Shown in pieces: positions 17,373 to 29,418 of a DNA stretch of 64,000 nucleotides. How positions within the stretch are numbered: position 1 is the first letter of the stretch; the number at the start of each line of letters is the position of its first letter. Source of the DNA: Chamaecrista fasciculata (taxonomy: Eukaryota; Streptophyta; Magnoliopsida; Fabales; Fabaceae); contig QANZ01053547.1 in assembly GCA_003254925.1 (NCBI GenBank), positions 92,690-156,689 of the forward strand, read 5' to 3'. A program made the position numbers and the translations under genes. The notes below the pieces were generated by a model. It saw nothing but the letters and a program-made list of their open reading frames with translations. It did no database searches and was not told where the DNA came from.

Positions 17373-18730
17373 TGTTTTTTTTTTGTTATATCGAAACTAT
17401 CACCTACTACTACTTACAGCAACCTCGCCAATCCGTTTGCTTTGGCATATTCAGATGGTTTTTCCAAATTCAAATCGAACATTCTGTGTGCCAGTACGTG
17501 GTTTCAAACGTTCAATGGTTTCATGTATATCCATTGCTATTAGTGCACTTGATTGTATCATTTATATGTGAATTTTAACTTTTTTCTTCAAAAAAATCTA
17601 ATATAGTTTATCCCTTTTTTCCCGGTTACCCTTAAAACGACAATTTTGAGCACTGCATCAAAGGATAAAGGGCTGCTACTTTTAATATATCATATTGACT
17701 ATATTAGTATATTCAGGGGCAGTGATTGGACGTATTAATTCAAAGCGTATATTAATAATGTATTAATATCACTAGCATTTTTCATTTTTCATTTTGTTTA
17801 AAACTATTAAGTATGAGAATGACTCTAGTCTCTGTAGAAATTTCAAGAACCCTTGTTTATAGGTTTCTGATTGCCTTTAGTGACTACATCATGTTCCTTT
17901 CAACTTCACTCCACCTCATGATGTAGTCAAAACGGTCTTGATTTTAACAGTACGGTCCACGTCGATTTTACAGTCTTTCTTTCTTTATATATACGTGGCA
18001 AAAATATAAATGATCAACGACCCAATTTATTCTCAGTTCGTGATCGAGTATATATGTATCTATCTCGAACTCAAACGGTCCCTTTCAATTCAACCTAACG
18101 GAATTTTGGATGACGCATGATATGATGATAGACTCCATGGCTATATATTGCTATTTTAGAATTAGGCAGAAGCTTATTGATTATACCAATATAAGGCAAA
18201 ACTTAGAACACGTAGCTTTAAAATTCGACTACCAAGTACCCTATTATGTTATTTTCCAATATGAATGGAATAATAATCTTGGGGTCAGTGGGCCGGGCCG
18301 CTTTAACCAGATAAGTCGCCATCGAATCATCCAATAACTTCTCACTCACAGGCCTCATTATAAGGGATTGGATTCTCTATCTTTTTGTGTTGATGGACCG
18401 AAAATAAGCAATATGTTATCGCTTTTAATTCCCTGAAGACGATATAAGGATCCCAAAAGGTGGAAAATGGATGGTGTCTATTATACAGCTCTTGTTGAGC
18501 ATGCTTTTAATTTGGATATAATAAAATGTTATTCTGTTGGTTGCAAAATCAAGCTATAAATGGACAGGCAGGTAAAATGACAAACATTATAGGTCCTATA
18601 TAGCAAATTGCAAGAGTTGAATACATAACCACAAAGTGTAATTAAGCATTTATCTATAATATAGATAAAACTCTCATCATTGAGGCCTAAATATAGATGG
18701 GACAGGCTGAAACTACCAGACACTTGGTCA

Positions 18731-18737
18731 TATATAA
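18731..18737 (+). promoter_or_regulatory. TATA box, polygalacturonase
   Basis: TATATAA sits 92 bp before the polygalacturonase ATG (18829), a normal distance for a plant core promoter with a short leader. Assignment is by position and motif only. Confidence -1.
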
Positions 18738-18828
18738 ATTCAAATAACTTTCGTCCATGAAGCTCATAATTAATGTAGTTGAATTATAAATCTATCTTTC
18801 CAAGTTTGAATTAGGTTGCTAATCCACC

Positions 18829-21279
18829 ATGGGGACCGAGGCCATTTTTCTGTTATGCATTGCTTCTTTCTGTTGCAGCCTCGTCGCTGCATCACATGGC
18901 CTTGCCCGTCCCCACCGTAACCTCCTCCAACTCCATCATCACGTTCCCGCCACCACCGCGCCTGGCGGCCTTACAATTTTCGACGTCACCAAATTCGGTG
19001 CTAAGCCAAATGCCGGCGATGCCGATACCGAAACTGCTGAGGATAATACTATGGTTAACCTTAATTAAATTGTCTATGATAAATTATTTGAAAATTTAAG
19101 GTTAAAGTGTATTTTTAGTCCCATAACTTTTGCTTAGGTTTCAATTTGGTCCCATAGTTTTTTTTGTTGCATTTTTTGTCTCATATCTTTTGGTCAAGTT
19201 GCAGAATTGGTCTCATATCTTTGCAAAAAGTTTCACAGTCAATCCCACCTGATCCAAATATTTGGGACCAATTTTGTACTTGACTTAAATATAGGGGACC
19301 AATTTTGGAACCTGAACAAAAATATGGGACCAATTATGCAATCTGACCCAAAGATATGGGACCAAAAGTGCAACATGGGACCAAATTAGCAATTTAAGCA
19401 AAAGATATGAGACCAAAAGTGCAACAAAAAATCTTAGGAGACCAAATTGAGACCTGAATACAGGTTATGGGACCAAAAATACACTTTGACCAAAATTTAA
19501 TTAATGGTATGGGATCTGAGAATGGATATTTTGTGCAGGCATTTATGCATGCATGGATTGCTGCATGCAAAAACAGTACTACACCCTCAAAGGTTGTGAT
19601 CCCAAATGAGAGATTTGTTATTTCCCAGACTGTATTTGGAGGCCCATGCACAAGCCCAAAGCCCATAATTTTTGAAGTGTTGGGAACAGTGGTGGCCTCA
19701 ACAGATTTATCTGAATTTCCAACCCCAGAATGGGTGGCCTTTGAAGATGTAGATGGGCTTGTATTAACTGGCACTGGAACTTTCGATGGCCAAGGTGCCG
19801 CTGCTTGGGAATACAATGACTGCAAGAAGAACCCCAGCTGCGTTTCCCTTCCATCTGTAAGCAATTCTTTGCCAACTTTCATGGGATTAATTTAAGGGCA
19901 ATCCATATTTGACACGTGACAAAAATTTGATAGAGAGAATGTTAAGAAAATGGATCATCTAGAGTTTTTTCATCGTGCATTTCTTGTGAAGTTGGAGAAA
20001 TAAAGAAAGAAAGAAATAAAGAAGAGAGAGAAAATGTGAGTCTCATAAAATAATAATATATATGACCCACATTTTCTCTCTCTTCTTCTTCCTTTCTCTC
20101 TCCAACTTCATAAGAAATGCATGATGAATAAACTCTAGAGGATCCAATCCCATAATATTAAACATCACTTTTTGCATGATGAATCATTGCAGAAAGTGAA
20201 TGTAATTAAAACTTGTGATTGGAGGAACTTTGATAGCAAACATACAAGAAACTTGATATAAGTTTTTTCTTTAATTTAATTCATCAATAGCAAACATACA
20301 AGAAACTTGATATAAGTTTTTTCTTTAATTTAATTCATCAATTCATTCAGGATAAAGGCTTTCTCAAGATCTGATATAATAGTAGAAATTCTACAAAAAA
20401 AAACTAATAGTATGGAACGAATGAGAAAATTTGAAAATCAAAACATAAAAACAAATAAAAATTTAGGGACTAAAACAAAATTGAGCATATTGTTAACGAA
20501 CCAAAATGAGAATTTTGACTTTTTAATATTGACAGTCATTGCAATTTTCAAGAGTGAATAATACGGTGGTGAGAGGCATTACTTCCATAAATCCAAAGGA
20601 GTTCCACTACCATCTTCACCAATGCAACAATTTCACAGCAGTGAATCTCAACATAAGTGCTCCTAAAAACAGTCCCAACACAGACGGAATGCACATTGGA
20701 ACAAGCAATCTGGTGACTGTAATGGATAGCATCATTGCAACAGGTGACGACTGCATTTCAGTCGGACAAGGCGCCACCAACATCAATATCTCTGGCATCA
20801 CATGTGGGCCTGGTCATGGAATAAGTGTGGGAAGCCTTGGTAAACGACCCTTGGATCAAAGTGTGGTTGGAGTTACTGTTAAAAACTGCACATTTATAGG
20901 CACAACCAACGGAGCAAGAATCAAAACTTATATTGGGAAAAATCCAGGGGAAGCCAAGAACATTGTGTATGAAGATCTTGTGATGAACAATGTTCAAAAT
21001 CCCATTATAATTGACCAAAGTTATGGTTCTAGAAAAGTGAGAGCTCCATCCAATTCCCTTTGGAAGATTAGCGATGTGCATTTCAGGCGCATCAAGGGAA
21101 CTACCATCTCTAACATTGGGGTCTCATTGCAATGTAGTACAAGAAATCCATGCACCGTTGAAGTGGCCGACGTTGATTTGACTTTGACTGGACTTCATAT
21201 TAATAAGCCATTTATATCCTCATGTTCCAATGCACATGCATCCTTCAGCGGCTTATTGAAAGTTCCACGTTGTCTTTGA
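18829..21279 (+). CDS. Polygalacturonase (GH28), secreted
   Basis: Hydrolyses de-esterified homogalacturonan in the apoplast (pectin breakdown in softening, abscission or pollen). Exons 18829-19053, 19539-19856 and 20536-21279 give 428 residues. An N-terminal signal peptide (about residues 1-21, ending VAASHG) precedes a His-rich linker and the beta-helix domain, which starts at FDVTKFGAKPNAGD. All four GH28 motifs are intact: NTDG (229-232), GDDC (251-254, the catalytic Asp pair), GHG (274-276) and RIKT (309-312). The first intron holds a MULE-like foldback element (19100-19491). The second holds an inverted-repeat element (19945-20151) and a 54-bp tandem duplication. Splice joins are in phase (both exon 1/2 and exon 2/3 at codon boundaries). 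The gene looks functional. Confidence -1.
19100..19491. mobile_element. MULE-like foldback element with exact 9-bp target duplication
   Basis: Ends GGTTAAAGTGTATTTTTAGT (left) and GGTCAAAGTGTATTTTTGGT (reverse complement of right) are inverted. Exact 9-bp copies aaaatttaa flank it at 19091-19099 and 19492-19500. The interior repeats GGTCTCATATCTTT in one half and ATGGGACCAA / ATGAGACCAAAAG in the other. Non-coding. Sister of 3597-4020. Confidence -1.
19945..20151. mobile_element. MITE with GGATC(C/A)TCTAGAG ends, intron 2 of polygalacturonase
   Basis: Two arms of about 95 bp fold back on each other. The left arm contains TGGATCATCTAGAGTTTTTT, GTGCATTTCTTGTGAAGTTG and GA-rich sequence; the right arm is its complement and ends CTCTAGAGGATCCAATCCC. 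The loop is short and AT-rich. Related to 4843-5025. Exact ends and target duplication are uncertain. Confidence -1.
20233..20342. repeat. 54-bp perfect tandem duplication in polygalacturonase intron 2
   Basis: The block beginning atagcaaacatacaagaaac at 20233 is repeated without visible change from 20287. Two copies only. It is probably a recent slippage or unequal-exchange event, or an assembly duplication. Confidence -1.
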
Positions 21280-22390
21280 TTTTTTTTAAAAGAAAAAGAA
21301 ATATTATTTTTGGGGGGATTAATGTTTTTGTTGTACATGTTTGGAAAAGCAGAGGGTATTGGTCTACAAATATAAATCTAGCATGAGATATATGTTCCAG
21401 TCTTTGGATCTTGGTAATTCTGTGCGGAATCTACGTGTACAACAGAATAGTTTCCTCGATTAAATGAAACTCATTCTTTGTGGTATTTCACTTATATGTT
21501 GATCTTATATTTTGATTGATTTCATGATCGTCGAAGATGGCTTGAAATTTTGGTGAAGCCAATGGAAGAGAGGCCTTTTTACAAGGTATAATCTGATATG
21601 CATACTGACAATAATGATCGATATCATTTATAATTTAAGTCAATATTCATGGCCTTTCTTAAGAGGTATAAAGAGCAATCACACACTTTAAAATTCTTTG
21701 TATATTATATATATATACATGCTACCTTAGAAAAGTTATCAAAGTGGGGAACTTTCTTTATAGGTTTAATCATTTTCTGATCTTGACTATTATGACTAAG
21801 TATCAGTGTACGATTATGCCGCTGTAATCTTTTCACCTATTAGTGATATGTGTTATTAGGGCGAAAGCACATAAATATTTGTCTGACAAAGATGCTATGT
21901 TTGAATATTTTTGAAAATTTTCTATTATTGGATTGTCTGACAAAGAGTAAATAAGTTTGCTTTTTTCTGGTTTGGCTTAGGACTTGAAAGAGGGACTAAT
22001 CTGTTATTATAATGATTCCCAAGAAGTATTGGCATTTGATCATTTGATGGCATTAATAACTGCGAAGGGGAAAGAAGGGAAAAAAGAAAACATTGCAGAA
22101 TCAAAAGTCAAAACTCAAGATTGAAGAACAATATATTTGTTTTCTTAGTAGTAATAACAGAACAACAAATTCCTGAAATTGACACAGAAATCTCAAAATG
22201 CAGGGGTTCTTATAAACCACCTACGTACCAACAAACAAATGAAATCAAACATTTAAGAGAATTAAGCAAAGCCAATATATAGCAACAACAAAAAGAAGTA
22301 TATCAAAATAATCAAAACAAGAAAATAACAAGTGAAAATTGAAATTTGAATGGGAACACAATGCAATGCAGCAGGGAGAATATATAGGCT
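21280..22390. other. Intergenic between convergent polygalacturonase and proline-rich protein genes
   Basis: Shared 3' flanks of both genes. AT-rich; no other gene or element is recognised. Confidence -1.
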
Positions 22391-23418
22391 CTAATAACCG
22401 TTTCCGTTAGGAACAGGATAGGGGTTGTTAGGTTGTTGTGGTTGTTGTGGTTGTTGGGAAGCAAAGTAGAAAGGCCCCACAGAATGGAGTTTAGTTTTGT
22501 TGTCCAGTATGCGGAAAGAAGAAAGGCGAGCACCACTCATCCCAAAGTTAATATCTGTTGGAATTTTACACCCATCCAAAGGTGAGCTCTCCAGGAAGGC
22601 CTTGCATTCAGTATTCTTCACCTTAGCTCCAAGACCAAGTTCTGCAATAGGCAATGTTGCCAAGAAATAGCCTTTGCTATCTGTTACATGACTCAATACT
22701 GATACTGGAGCTGTTTCATACCCTTTATTATCCACACCCACACATGCAATTCGTGCCACCGCTCCTGTAAATTATTTATGTTAGTTAGCTAGTTAGTTAC
22801 ACATTCAATTTCTTATTAACATGACCCAAATCTTAAGTTTATAAACATCATAAATATGTATATACCTTGAATCGGGTAGGTGATAGACTTCGATTTACAT
22901 AACACGATTCCTTGGACTCCAATGATGGTGGAGAGTAGTTCGTCTACTACTTCTGGTGATTTTGGTACTTTAGAATCATAGCCTGATGACTCCTCTGGTT
23001 TTGTGGGAGGTTGTTGGTAATCTGATTCTGGTTTTTTGGGAGATTGTTGGTAATCTGATTCTGGTTTTTTGGGAGGTTGCTGGTAATCTGATTCTGGGTT
23101 TTTGGGAGGTTTCTGGTAATCTGATTCTGGGTTTTTGGGAGGTTTTTGGTAATCTGATTCTGAGTTTTTGGGAGGTTTTTGGTAATCTGATTCTGGGTTT
23201 TTGGGAGGTTTTTGGTAATCTGATTCTGGGTTTTTGGGAGGTTTTTGGTAATCTGATTCCGATTTTTTTGGAGGTTGTTGGTAATCTGATGATTCTGGTT
23301 TGGGATTCTCTGAATAAGTATACGAGGGTGTTGTACCGTATCCATAATCGGCAGAGGCAATGGCTGCCAATGCCAACAGAAGCATAGAAGCTGCGAACAA
23401 AGATCGTGTGAAGGCCAT
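22391..23418 (-). CDS. Repetitive proline-rich cell-wall protein with Ole e 1 / extensin-like domain
   Basis: A secreted structural wall protein. Exon 1 is 22866-23418 and exon 2 22391-22764 (308 residues; the intron splits a Gly codon at PIQG). A signal peptide (MAFTRSLFAASMLLLALAAI, cleavage near ASA-D24) is followed by a Tyr/Pro-rich spacer and nine 11-residue repeats, consensus SDYQKPPKNPE, at residues 44-142. A Pollen Ole e 1-like domain follows (GVQGIVLCKS, AVARIACVG, TDSKGYFLATL, KAFLESSPLDGCKIPTDINFG, VGPFYF), as in Arabidopsis PRP1/PRP3-type proteins. The C-tail is QP-rich (QQPQQPQQP). The prolines are expected to be hydroxylated, and Tyr could cross-link. TATAAATAG lies about 80 bp upstream. 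Family placement is strong; the exact orthologue is not assigned. Confidence -1.
22993..23289 (-). repeat. Nine 33-bp coding repeats
   Basis: Each unit encodes SDYQ(K/Q)(P/S)PK(N/K)(P/S)E with minor variants. The inner units (second to sixth) are nearly identical, suggesting recent expansion or homogenisation. The unit is a multiple of three, so alternative frames also stay open across the array. Confidence -1.
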
Positions 23419-23495
23419 TATATATTTCTAGAGATGTTGAATGCTGAATGAGAAGTGAATGCTGAATGGTGAGGTACCAATGCAGGCTAGCTTGG

Positions 23496-23504
23496 CTATT
23501 TATA
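23496..23504 (-). promoter_or_regulatory. TATA box, proline-rich protein gene
   Basis: On the minus strand this reads TATAAATAG, 78 bp before the ATG at 23418. It matches the plant TATA consensus. Confidence -1.
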
Positions 23505-24792
23505 GTTGTTGATGACATTCGATTATGATTTGCATCATGAAACCCACTAAGGTAGTTGGTTGCACGTTATAGATCTGGTTGTCATATAATTCATCGTGAA
23601 TTCATAGAACATGTAAACGCATATATAGCCTTGTAAGCAACCACGTCTTCATTTTTCAGATAAACAACTAGATACTCGATTAATTGAATCCTATAGCCTC
23701 CATCTTATTTTGTTTACTTTCAAGAAAAATATTAAATATGTGGGAAGTTATAGGCTTTCTTTTGGGCTTTCTTTTGTTTTTGTTAGGCATTCTTTTGAAC
23801 ACTTTTGATTTGGCCCCGTGATTTGTACCAAAAATAAATATATACGCATAACCCAATTTAAATCTGCAACATCATGCTTAAAGTACACTTAACTATATAT
23901 ATTGTCTTTATTAATCCTTGATTCCTCTCTCCTTCTAGACCTTTAACAAAACAGTCCCAGAGGAACTCATGAAAATTAGGAGGAAAAATGTCATTGGAAT
24001 ATTAACAAAACATTATTTATCTTTATTTTAAAAAAACACAAAATATAACTAAATAATTGTTCCTAAACATTTTTTAGTATTAATTGCATCTTTAGACTAT
24101 TTTTGTAAGAGGCGACTATAGATTGGATTGGATAATTGAGTTTAATTTGAGTCGTTTTTTTTTTATCCATTCATCCAAACCCAACTCAACATATAACTAT
24201 GTGGGTTGGGTTAAGTGGGTTAGCAAGTCAATACATGTGATTTAAAAAAAATTATAAAAGATAATATTATTATAAATTTATGAGTAAGGAAAGAAAAAGT
24301 TTGCTCATAAAAAAATAAATATTTAGAAAAATCAAAAATAAAAAGTATTATGTGTAGGTTCAGGAGTTGGTTCGGTTTCTAAAACTTTGACCATGTAACT
24401 CAACCCACAAATGGGATTAACCATTAATTGTAAACCTAACATAGCTCATGAATCTGAATCAATTTAACCCACAACTATGGATTAAGTTGGATTTCCAACA
24501 CGTTGCTCATCCTTAACTTTTATATTAGACTCAACGCTATTGAAAAGCATAATCATATCAAGATAATTAATTAACTAAATAAATGTTAAGATTGTATCTA
24601 TAAAACTTTTTTATTTTGAATTCTTATTGCTTCTATCAAACTTTAAAACATACATTTGGGTTATCAAAACTTGAAGACTTTAACTTCTCGATTTTTTGAT
24701 GATGGTTTAACCAACATAAATTCAGTTGGACTCTTTATATGCAATATTAACATATATTATGATTTTAAATTCTATAGTAAAATTAAGTTTAA

Positions 24793-25174
24793 GGTAAAAG
24801 TACCTATTTCGTCCTTAAACTTTACAATTACTGTCAATTTCGTTCTTAATTTTTTTTCTGTTAAGTTCGTCCCAATATATCTTCCACATTTTGGTCAATA
24901 TTATCATTTGCTCTTAGTTTAGCCAAATAATAATGACAAAATTTATGTGGCTAACAATTTAGGAGTATAATGTAAAATTGAGAGTAAAAGAAACTAAATC
25001 TTAACTCATATTAAAAAATAGTATGCAGTATGTCGTTAATTTATTAAAAAAAGTTATTCAAATGATAAAATTGACGAGAATGTGAAAGATTGAGGACAAA
25101 ATTAACAACAAGAAAAAATTAAGGACAAATTGACAGTTACAGTAGAGTTTGGGGATAAAATTAATATTTTTGTC
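24793..25174. mobile_element. Foldback element with imperfect 9-bp duplication
   Basis: The left arm carries TTCGTCCTTAAACTTTACAA and ACTGTCAATTTCGTTCTTAA. The right arm carries TTAAGGACAAATTGACAGTT and GAGTTTGGGGATAAAATTAA. Flanks taagtttaa (24784-24792) and aaaatttaa (25175-25183) agree at 7 of 9. Non-coding; older than its relatives judging by arm divergence. Confidence -1.
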
Positions 25175-26121
25175 AAAATTTAAAGTTACAATTGAGTGAT
25201 TGACGTGAGAAAAAATATAGAGACATCTGAATTTTGATATAAAATTTGAGAACTCCAAGAAAATTTTGCCATTTTGTTTTTTACTAATAGGATAACAATT
25301 ATTAGAGTATTACTTTAGTGAGTCCATGGTTATTTTGTTTCAGCGTGCAACATTTGTTTGAGAGAAATAATAAAAATGTCCAGAAAGGACTGGTCAAATC
25401 TAATTAATTAAACGTTAGAGAGATCTCTTTAGCTCTCGACTGTGATCGCCTTCTTGTTTTTAAATATATATTTCTGGTTAAGGTTAATTATGAAAAGTGA
25501 CACCACTAAACAGATATCTCAGACGTTATTATACATACACGCGTTAAATTATGAACTGGCGTAATCATATAAGAATACCTAAAAGCAGAGCACATCTCCT
25601 GGTTGCCTGCCACGTGTCACTATAAATTAAATTGTCATAAAAACTTTTTATGACAATTCGACCAATGGTAGCTATCCACGTATTTTCTCATTTTATTTGG
25701 TATTTTTATATGATCAATTTATATACACATGTCAATTGTCACACTAAGANTGGCCTGAACTTTAGATATAGTTTGTGGCAAGGGATTACATACATTAATT
25801 AAAAGTAAAGGTAAAGTTCATTACAAACTCCTAGTTTGTGGCAATTATATATAGGCTAATTATAAACAGTACAGCAGCCAATTTTGTAATTTTGTTCAAA
25901 GTCGCTGCACTTGGACGTAGTAGTTCATCGCTGGAGAACCCAAGTTGCATTATAAATAACTTATATGCCCACGAGTTACATATACGATGTGCTCAGTGGT
26001 TTCTCATGATGAACAATAACAAGTTAACATCAACTACATATACTACAACATCTACTAATATAGCTTCTCACTTCATAATAATATAATTTATAGAGTAGTT
26101 GTTGATTAGCTATACATATAT

Positions 26122-26142
26122 TGCTCTCTCTCTCTCTCTCTC
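26122..26142. repeat. (CT)n microsatellite
   Basis: About ten CT units in gene-free sequence. Confidence -1.
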
Positions 26143-26760
26143 TAATCCAATTCTTCTTTATTTTATTTTTTAGTTACATCCACTTCATTTTTTTTCTTTT
26201 CATTTGTTCAACCATGCATATATATGTTTTGGAACTGGTTCTATTATTGTCATTTACTTAATTAAACATCTTCATTATGGCATTTGCCAAGTTGCTTCAC
26301 AGAGCACAATTACTTGTTTTTGACTGCGCTTAAAGCACAAACTTCATTATAAGCATTGTGGAGTTGAAAAACGTAACATGGATCTGTTCAACCAAATATT
26401 TTCAAGCACACAACTAAATATATTCGTTTAAAGGTCAACCTATTTGGATGAGCCGGAAACAAATACCCATATTTCATTTAAATAATTTGATTTATATATT
26501 TCATCAGTTTCACTTCATTGAAGCTGTCAAAGTAATTCAAGTTAAAGTGGTCTTAATTTCCCCGTGAGACATAATTATTTAATGTTGAATCTTATACAAA
26601 CTGTAACTTAATTATAAGTGAAATTAACTTAGCTTACAGCCCATTCAACCATTGACACCTTAAAACACTTAAATTATATAATTTATGTGTACACTAAAGT
26701 TTTATGAAATTATATACAAGAGTGTAAAATCATAATATTATATATAGATGTGTATGCACT

Positions 26761-27272
26761 GGTAAATTACATTTTGGTAACCTGAGCCCTGAGGTATGAA
26801 CTGATTCGCTTTGGTACCTTATTCTTTCAAAAGTGACATTTTGGTACCATGTTCTATTGTCGTTAGCAGTACTTTAATTAGTACACAAAACTTTTTTTTT
26901 CCCGTTACCTCTTAACGGAAAAAAATACATGCAGGTTATGTGCATAGTCAAAAACAAAATATCCACCATCCTAAATTTAGATTTCACAATTCATACTCCA
27001 GAAAACACGATTCAATTTTTACTTTAAGGTAGAGAATTTCATGTTTTCTTAAGGTTGAATCGTAAAATTAGAGCTTGAGATGGTGAATTTCGTTTTTTTA
27101 CCATACACGCGATTGCACGTGCTTTTGATTGTCAAAAGATAACACAAAAAGAGCTTTGGTACCAAAAATGCTAACGACGAACAGAACCTGGTACCAAAAT
27201 GTTACTTTTGAAAAAATAGAATACCAAAGTAAAATCGGTTCATATCTCAGAGTATCAAAGTGTAATTTACCC
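26761..27272. mobile_element. Foldback element, TTTGGTACC type (copy 2)
   Basis: Starts GGTAAATTACATTTTGGTA and ends TATCAAAGTGTAATTTACCC, the same ends as 901-1329. Inner words CTTTGGTACC and GGTACCAAA are inverted between halves. No target duplication is recognisable. Its right part is repeated after the gap (28573-28855). Confidence -1.
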
Positions 27273-27775
27273 AATTATTTAATTTGTATAAGATTATTAT
27301 TTGTGTGTACATATGTTGCAATTTATATATATTAATTTAAAACGTTATAGTGGTATTATTCTTTAAAAAATAGTAAGGAGATTATTCTCAAATTTTATTT
27401 ATATTTACATAGATTTTCAAGTGTTGTTGTTATATCATTGAACTAAATCGCAATAAGAATAACGAAAGCAGGATTTTCATGTAATCCTTCAATAATAACT
27501 CAACATGTTTTTTTTATCACCTACTATACACAAATAAATGCCTCAAAGAGTCAATTAACAACAAAAATAAATTTAAGGATTAGGTGGCACTGGCACACGC
27601 CTTGTGGGCCGATTCTCATTTCAATACTCCATCACGCCCAGAATCACAGTCCAATGAGAGCATTTAATTACTTGACAAAAAGAAATTGTGAAAAAGGAAA
27701 GTCACGAATAAATAAATAAATAATGAATATAGAAATTGCCGCGTTGCATGAGCGTGAGAATGTTAATTATTTTTA
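26988..27775. repeat. Duplicated block, copy 1
   Basis: Matches 28573-29355 with only about a dozen differences over about 785 bp: scattered C/T and A/G changes, one A-run length change and one missing AAAT unit. Copy 1 ends at ttattttta and is followed at once by a foldback insertion that copy 2 lacks. Confidence -1.
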
Positions 27776-28029
27776 GAGCAAACCCCCTTTTTAGTCCCTT
27801 AATTGTTACTGAGTCGAGGAATCGTCCCTCGATTGTGGGAAACTACAACTCAGTCCCTCCATTGTACAATCCCGTTTACATTTTGGTCCCTCACGTTTGG
27901 TCCGTTAGTGATAGAGGTGTTAAGTGATGACGTGTCACCGTTATCTGCTTAGGTGGCCGTTAAATGCTTAGTTGAGGGACCAAATCCTCGACTCAGTAAC
28001 AATTGAGGGACCAAAAAGGGGGTTTGCTC
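27776..28029. mobile_element. Foldback element GAGCAAACCCCCTTTTT, abutting gap
   Basis: The left end GAGCAAACCCCCTTTTTAGT is inverted at the right end (AAAAAGGGGGTTTGCTC, 28013-28029). The arms also share TTGTTACTGAGTCGAGGA and its complement. The gap begins at the very next base, so the right target duplication is not visible. Copy 2 of the surrounding block shows the same position without the insertion. Confidence -1.
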
Positions 28030-28572
28030 NNNNNNNNNNNNNNNNNNNNNNNNNNNNNNNNNNNNNNNNNNNNNNNNNNNNNNNNNNNNNNNNNNNNNNN
28101 NNNNNNNNNNNNNNNNNNNNNNNNNNNNNNNNNNNNNNNNNNNNNNNNNNNNNNNNNNNNNNNNNNNNNNNNNNNNNNNNNNNNNNNNNNNNNNNNNNNN
28201 NNNNNNNNNNNNNNNNNNNNNNNNNNNNNNNNNNNNNNNNNNNNNNNNNNNNNNNNNNNNNNNNNNNNNNNNNNNNNNNNNNNNNNNNNNNNNNNNNNNN
28301 NNNNNNNNNNNNNNNNNNNNNNNNNNNNNNNNNNNNNNNNNNNNNNNNNNNNNNNNNNNNNNNNNNNNNNNNNNNNNNNNNNNNNNNNNNNNNNNNNNNN
28401 NNNNNNNNNNNNNNNNNNNNNNNNNNNNNNNNNNNNNNNNNNNNNNNNNNNNNNNNNNNNNNNNNNNNNNNNNNNNNNNNNNNNNNNNNNNNNNNNNNNN
28501 NNNNNNNNNNNNNNNNNNNNNNNNNNNNNNNNNNNNNNNNNNNNNNNNNNNNNNNNNNNNNNNNNNNNNNNN
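28030..28572. other. Assembly gap (543 N)
   Basis: Lies between the two copies of the 785-bp duplicated block, starting exactly at the outer end of the foldback element. Confidence -1.
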
Positions 28573-29355
28573 AATTCATACTCCAGAAAACACGATTCAA
28601 TTTTTACTTTAAGGTAGAGAATTTCATGTTTTCTTAAGGTTGAATCGTAAAATTAGAGCTTGAGATGGTGAATTTCGTTTTTTTACCATACACGTGATTG
28701 CACGTGCTTTTGATTGTCAAAAGATAACACAAAAAGAGCTTTGGTACCAAAATGCTAACGACGAATAGAATCTGGTACCAAAATGTTACTTTTGAAAGAA
28801 TAGAGTACCAAAGTAAAATCGGTTCATATCTCAGAGTATCAAAGTGTAATTTACGCAATTATTTAATTTGTATAAGATTATTATTTGTGTGTACATATGT
28901 TGCAATTTATATATATTAATTTAAAACGTTATAATGGTATTATTCTTTAAAAAATAGTAAGGAGATTATTCTTAAATTTTATTTATATTTACATAGATTT
29001 TCAAGTGTTGTTGTTATATCATTGAACTAAATCGCAATAAGAATAACGAAAGCAGGATTTTCATGTAATCCTTCAATAATAACTCAACATGTTTTTTTTA
29101 TCACCTACTATACACAAATAAATGCCTCAAAGAGTCAATTAACAACAAAAATAAATTTAAGGATTAGGTGGCACTGGCACACGCCTTGTGGGCCGATTCT
29201 CATTTCAATACTCCATCACGCCCAGAATCACAGTCCAATGAGAGCATTTAATTACTTGACAAAAATAAATTGTGAAAAAGGAAAGTCACGAATAAATAAA
29301 TAATGAATATAGAAATTGCCGCGTTGCATGAGCGTGAGAATGTTAATTATTTTTA
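28573..29355. repeat. Duplicated block, copy 2 (empty insertion site)
   Basis: Near-identical to 26988-27775. Where copy 1 has the GAGCAAACCCCC element, copy 2 continues ttattttta-ctgtatgaaatttgc, so it shows the pre-insertion state. Confidence -1.
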
Positions 29356-29418
29356 CTGTATGAAATTTGCAAAAATTGCCTATTTTTAGTGAACTATTGC
29401 GGCGTGTTATTTCTTTTA

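Larger units (their letters stand above)
16443..18828. other. Divergent intergenic region, sucrose synthase / polygalacturonase
   Basis: No gene is supported. Contents: a possible sucrose synthase TATA motif on the minus strand near 16498-16505, a GGCGC-containing tandem array (17041-17289), a gap (17290-17372) and AT-rich sequence leading to the polygalacturonase promoter. Confidence -1.

Noticed and set aside
22947-23518. Several long open frames on both strands over the proline-rich repeat (up to 180 codons).
   Set aside because: They follow from a 33-bp repeat without stops in other frames. Only the minus-strand frame has a signal peptide, a splice junction in phase and a recognised C-terminal domain.
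27968-28637. Open frames of about 200 codons on both strands.
   Set aside because: They span the 543-bp gap and consist almost wholly of N.
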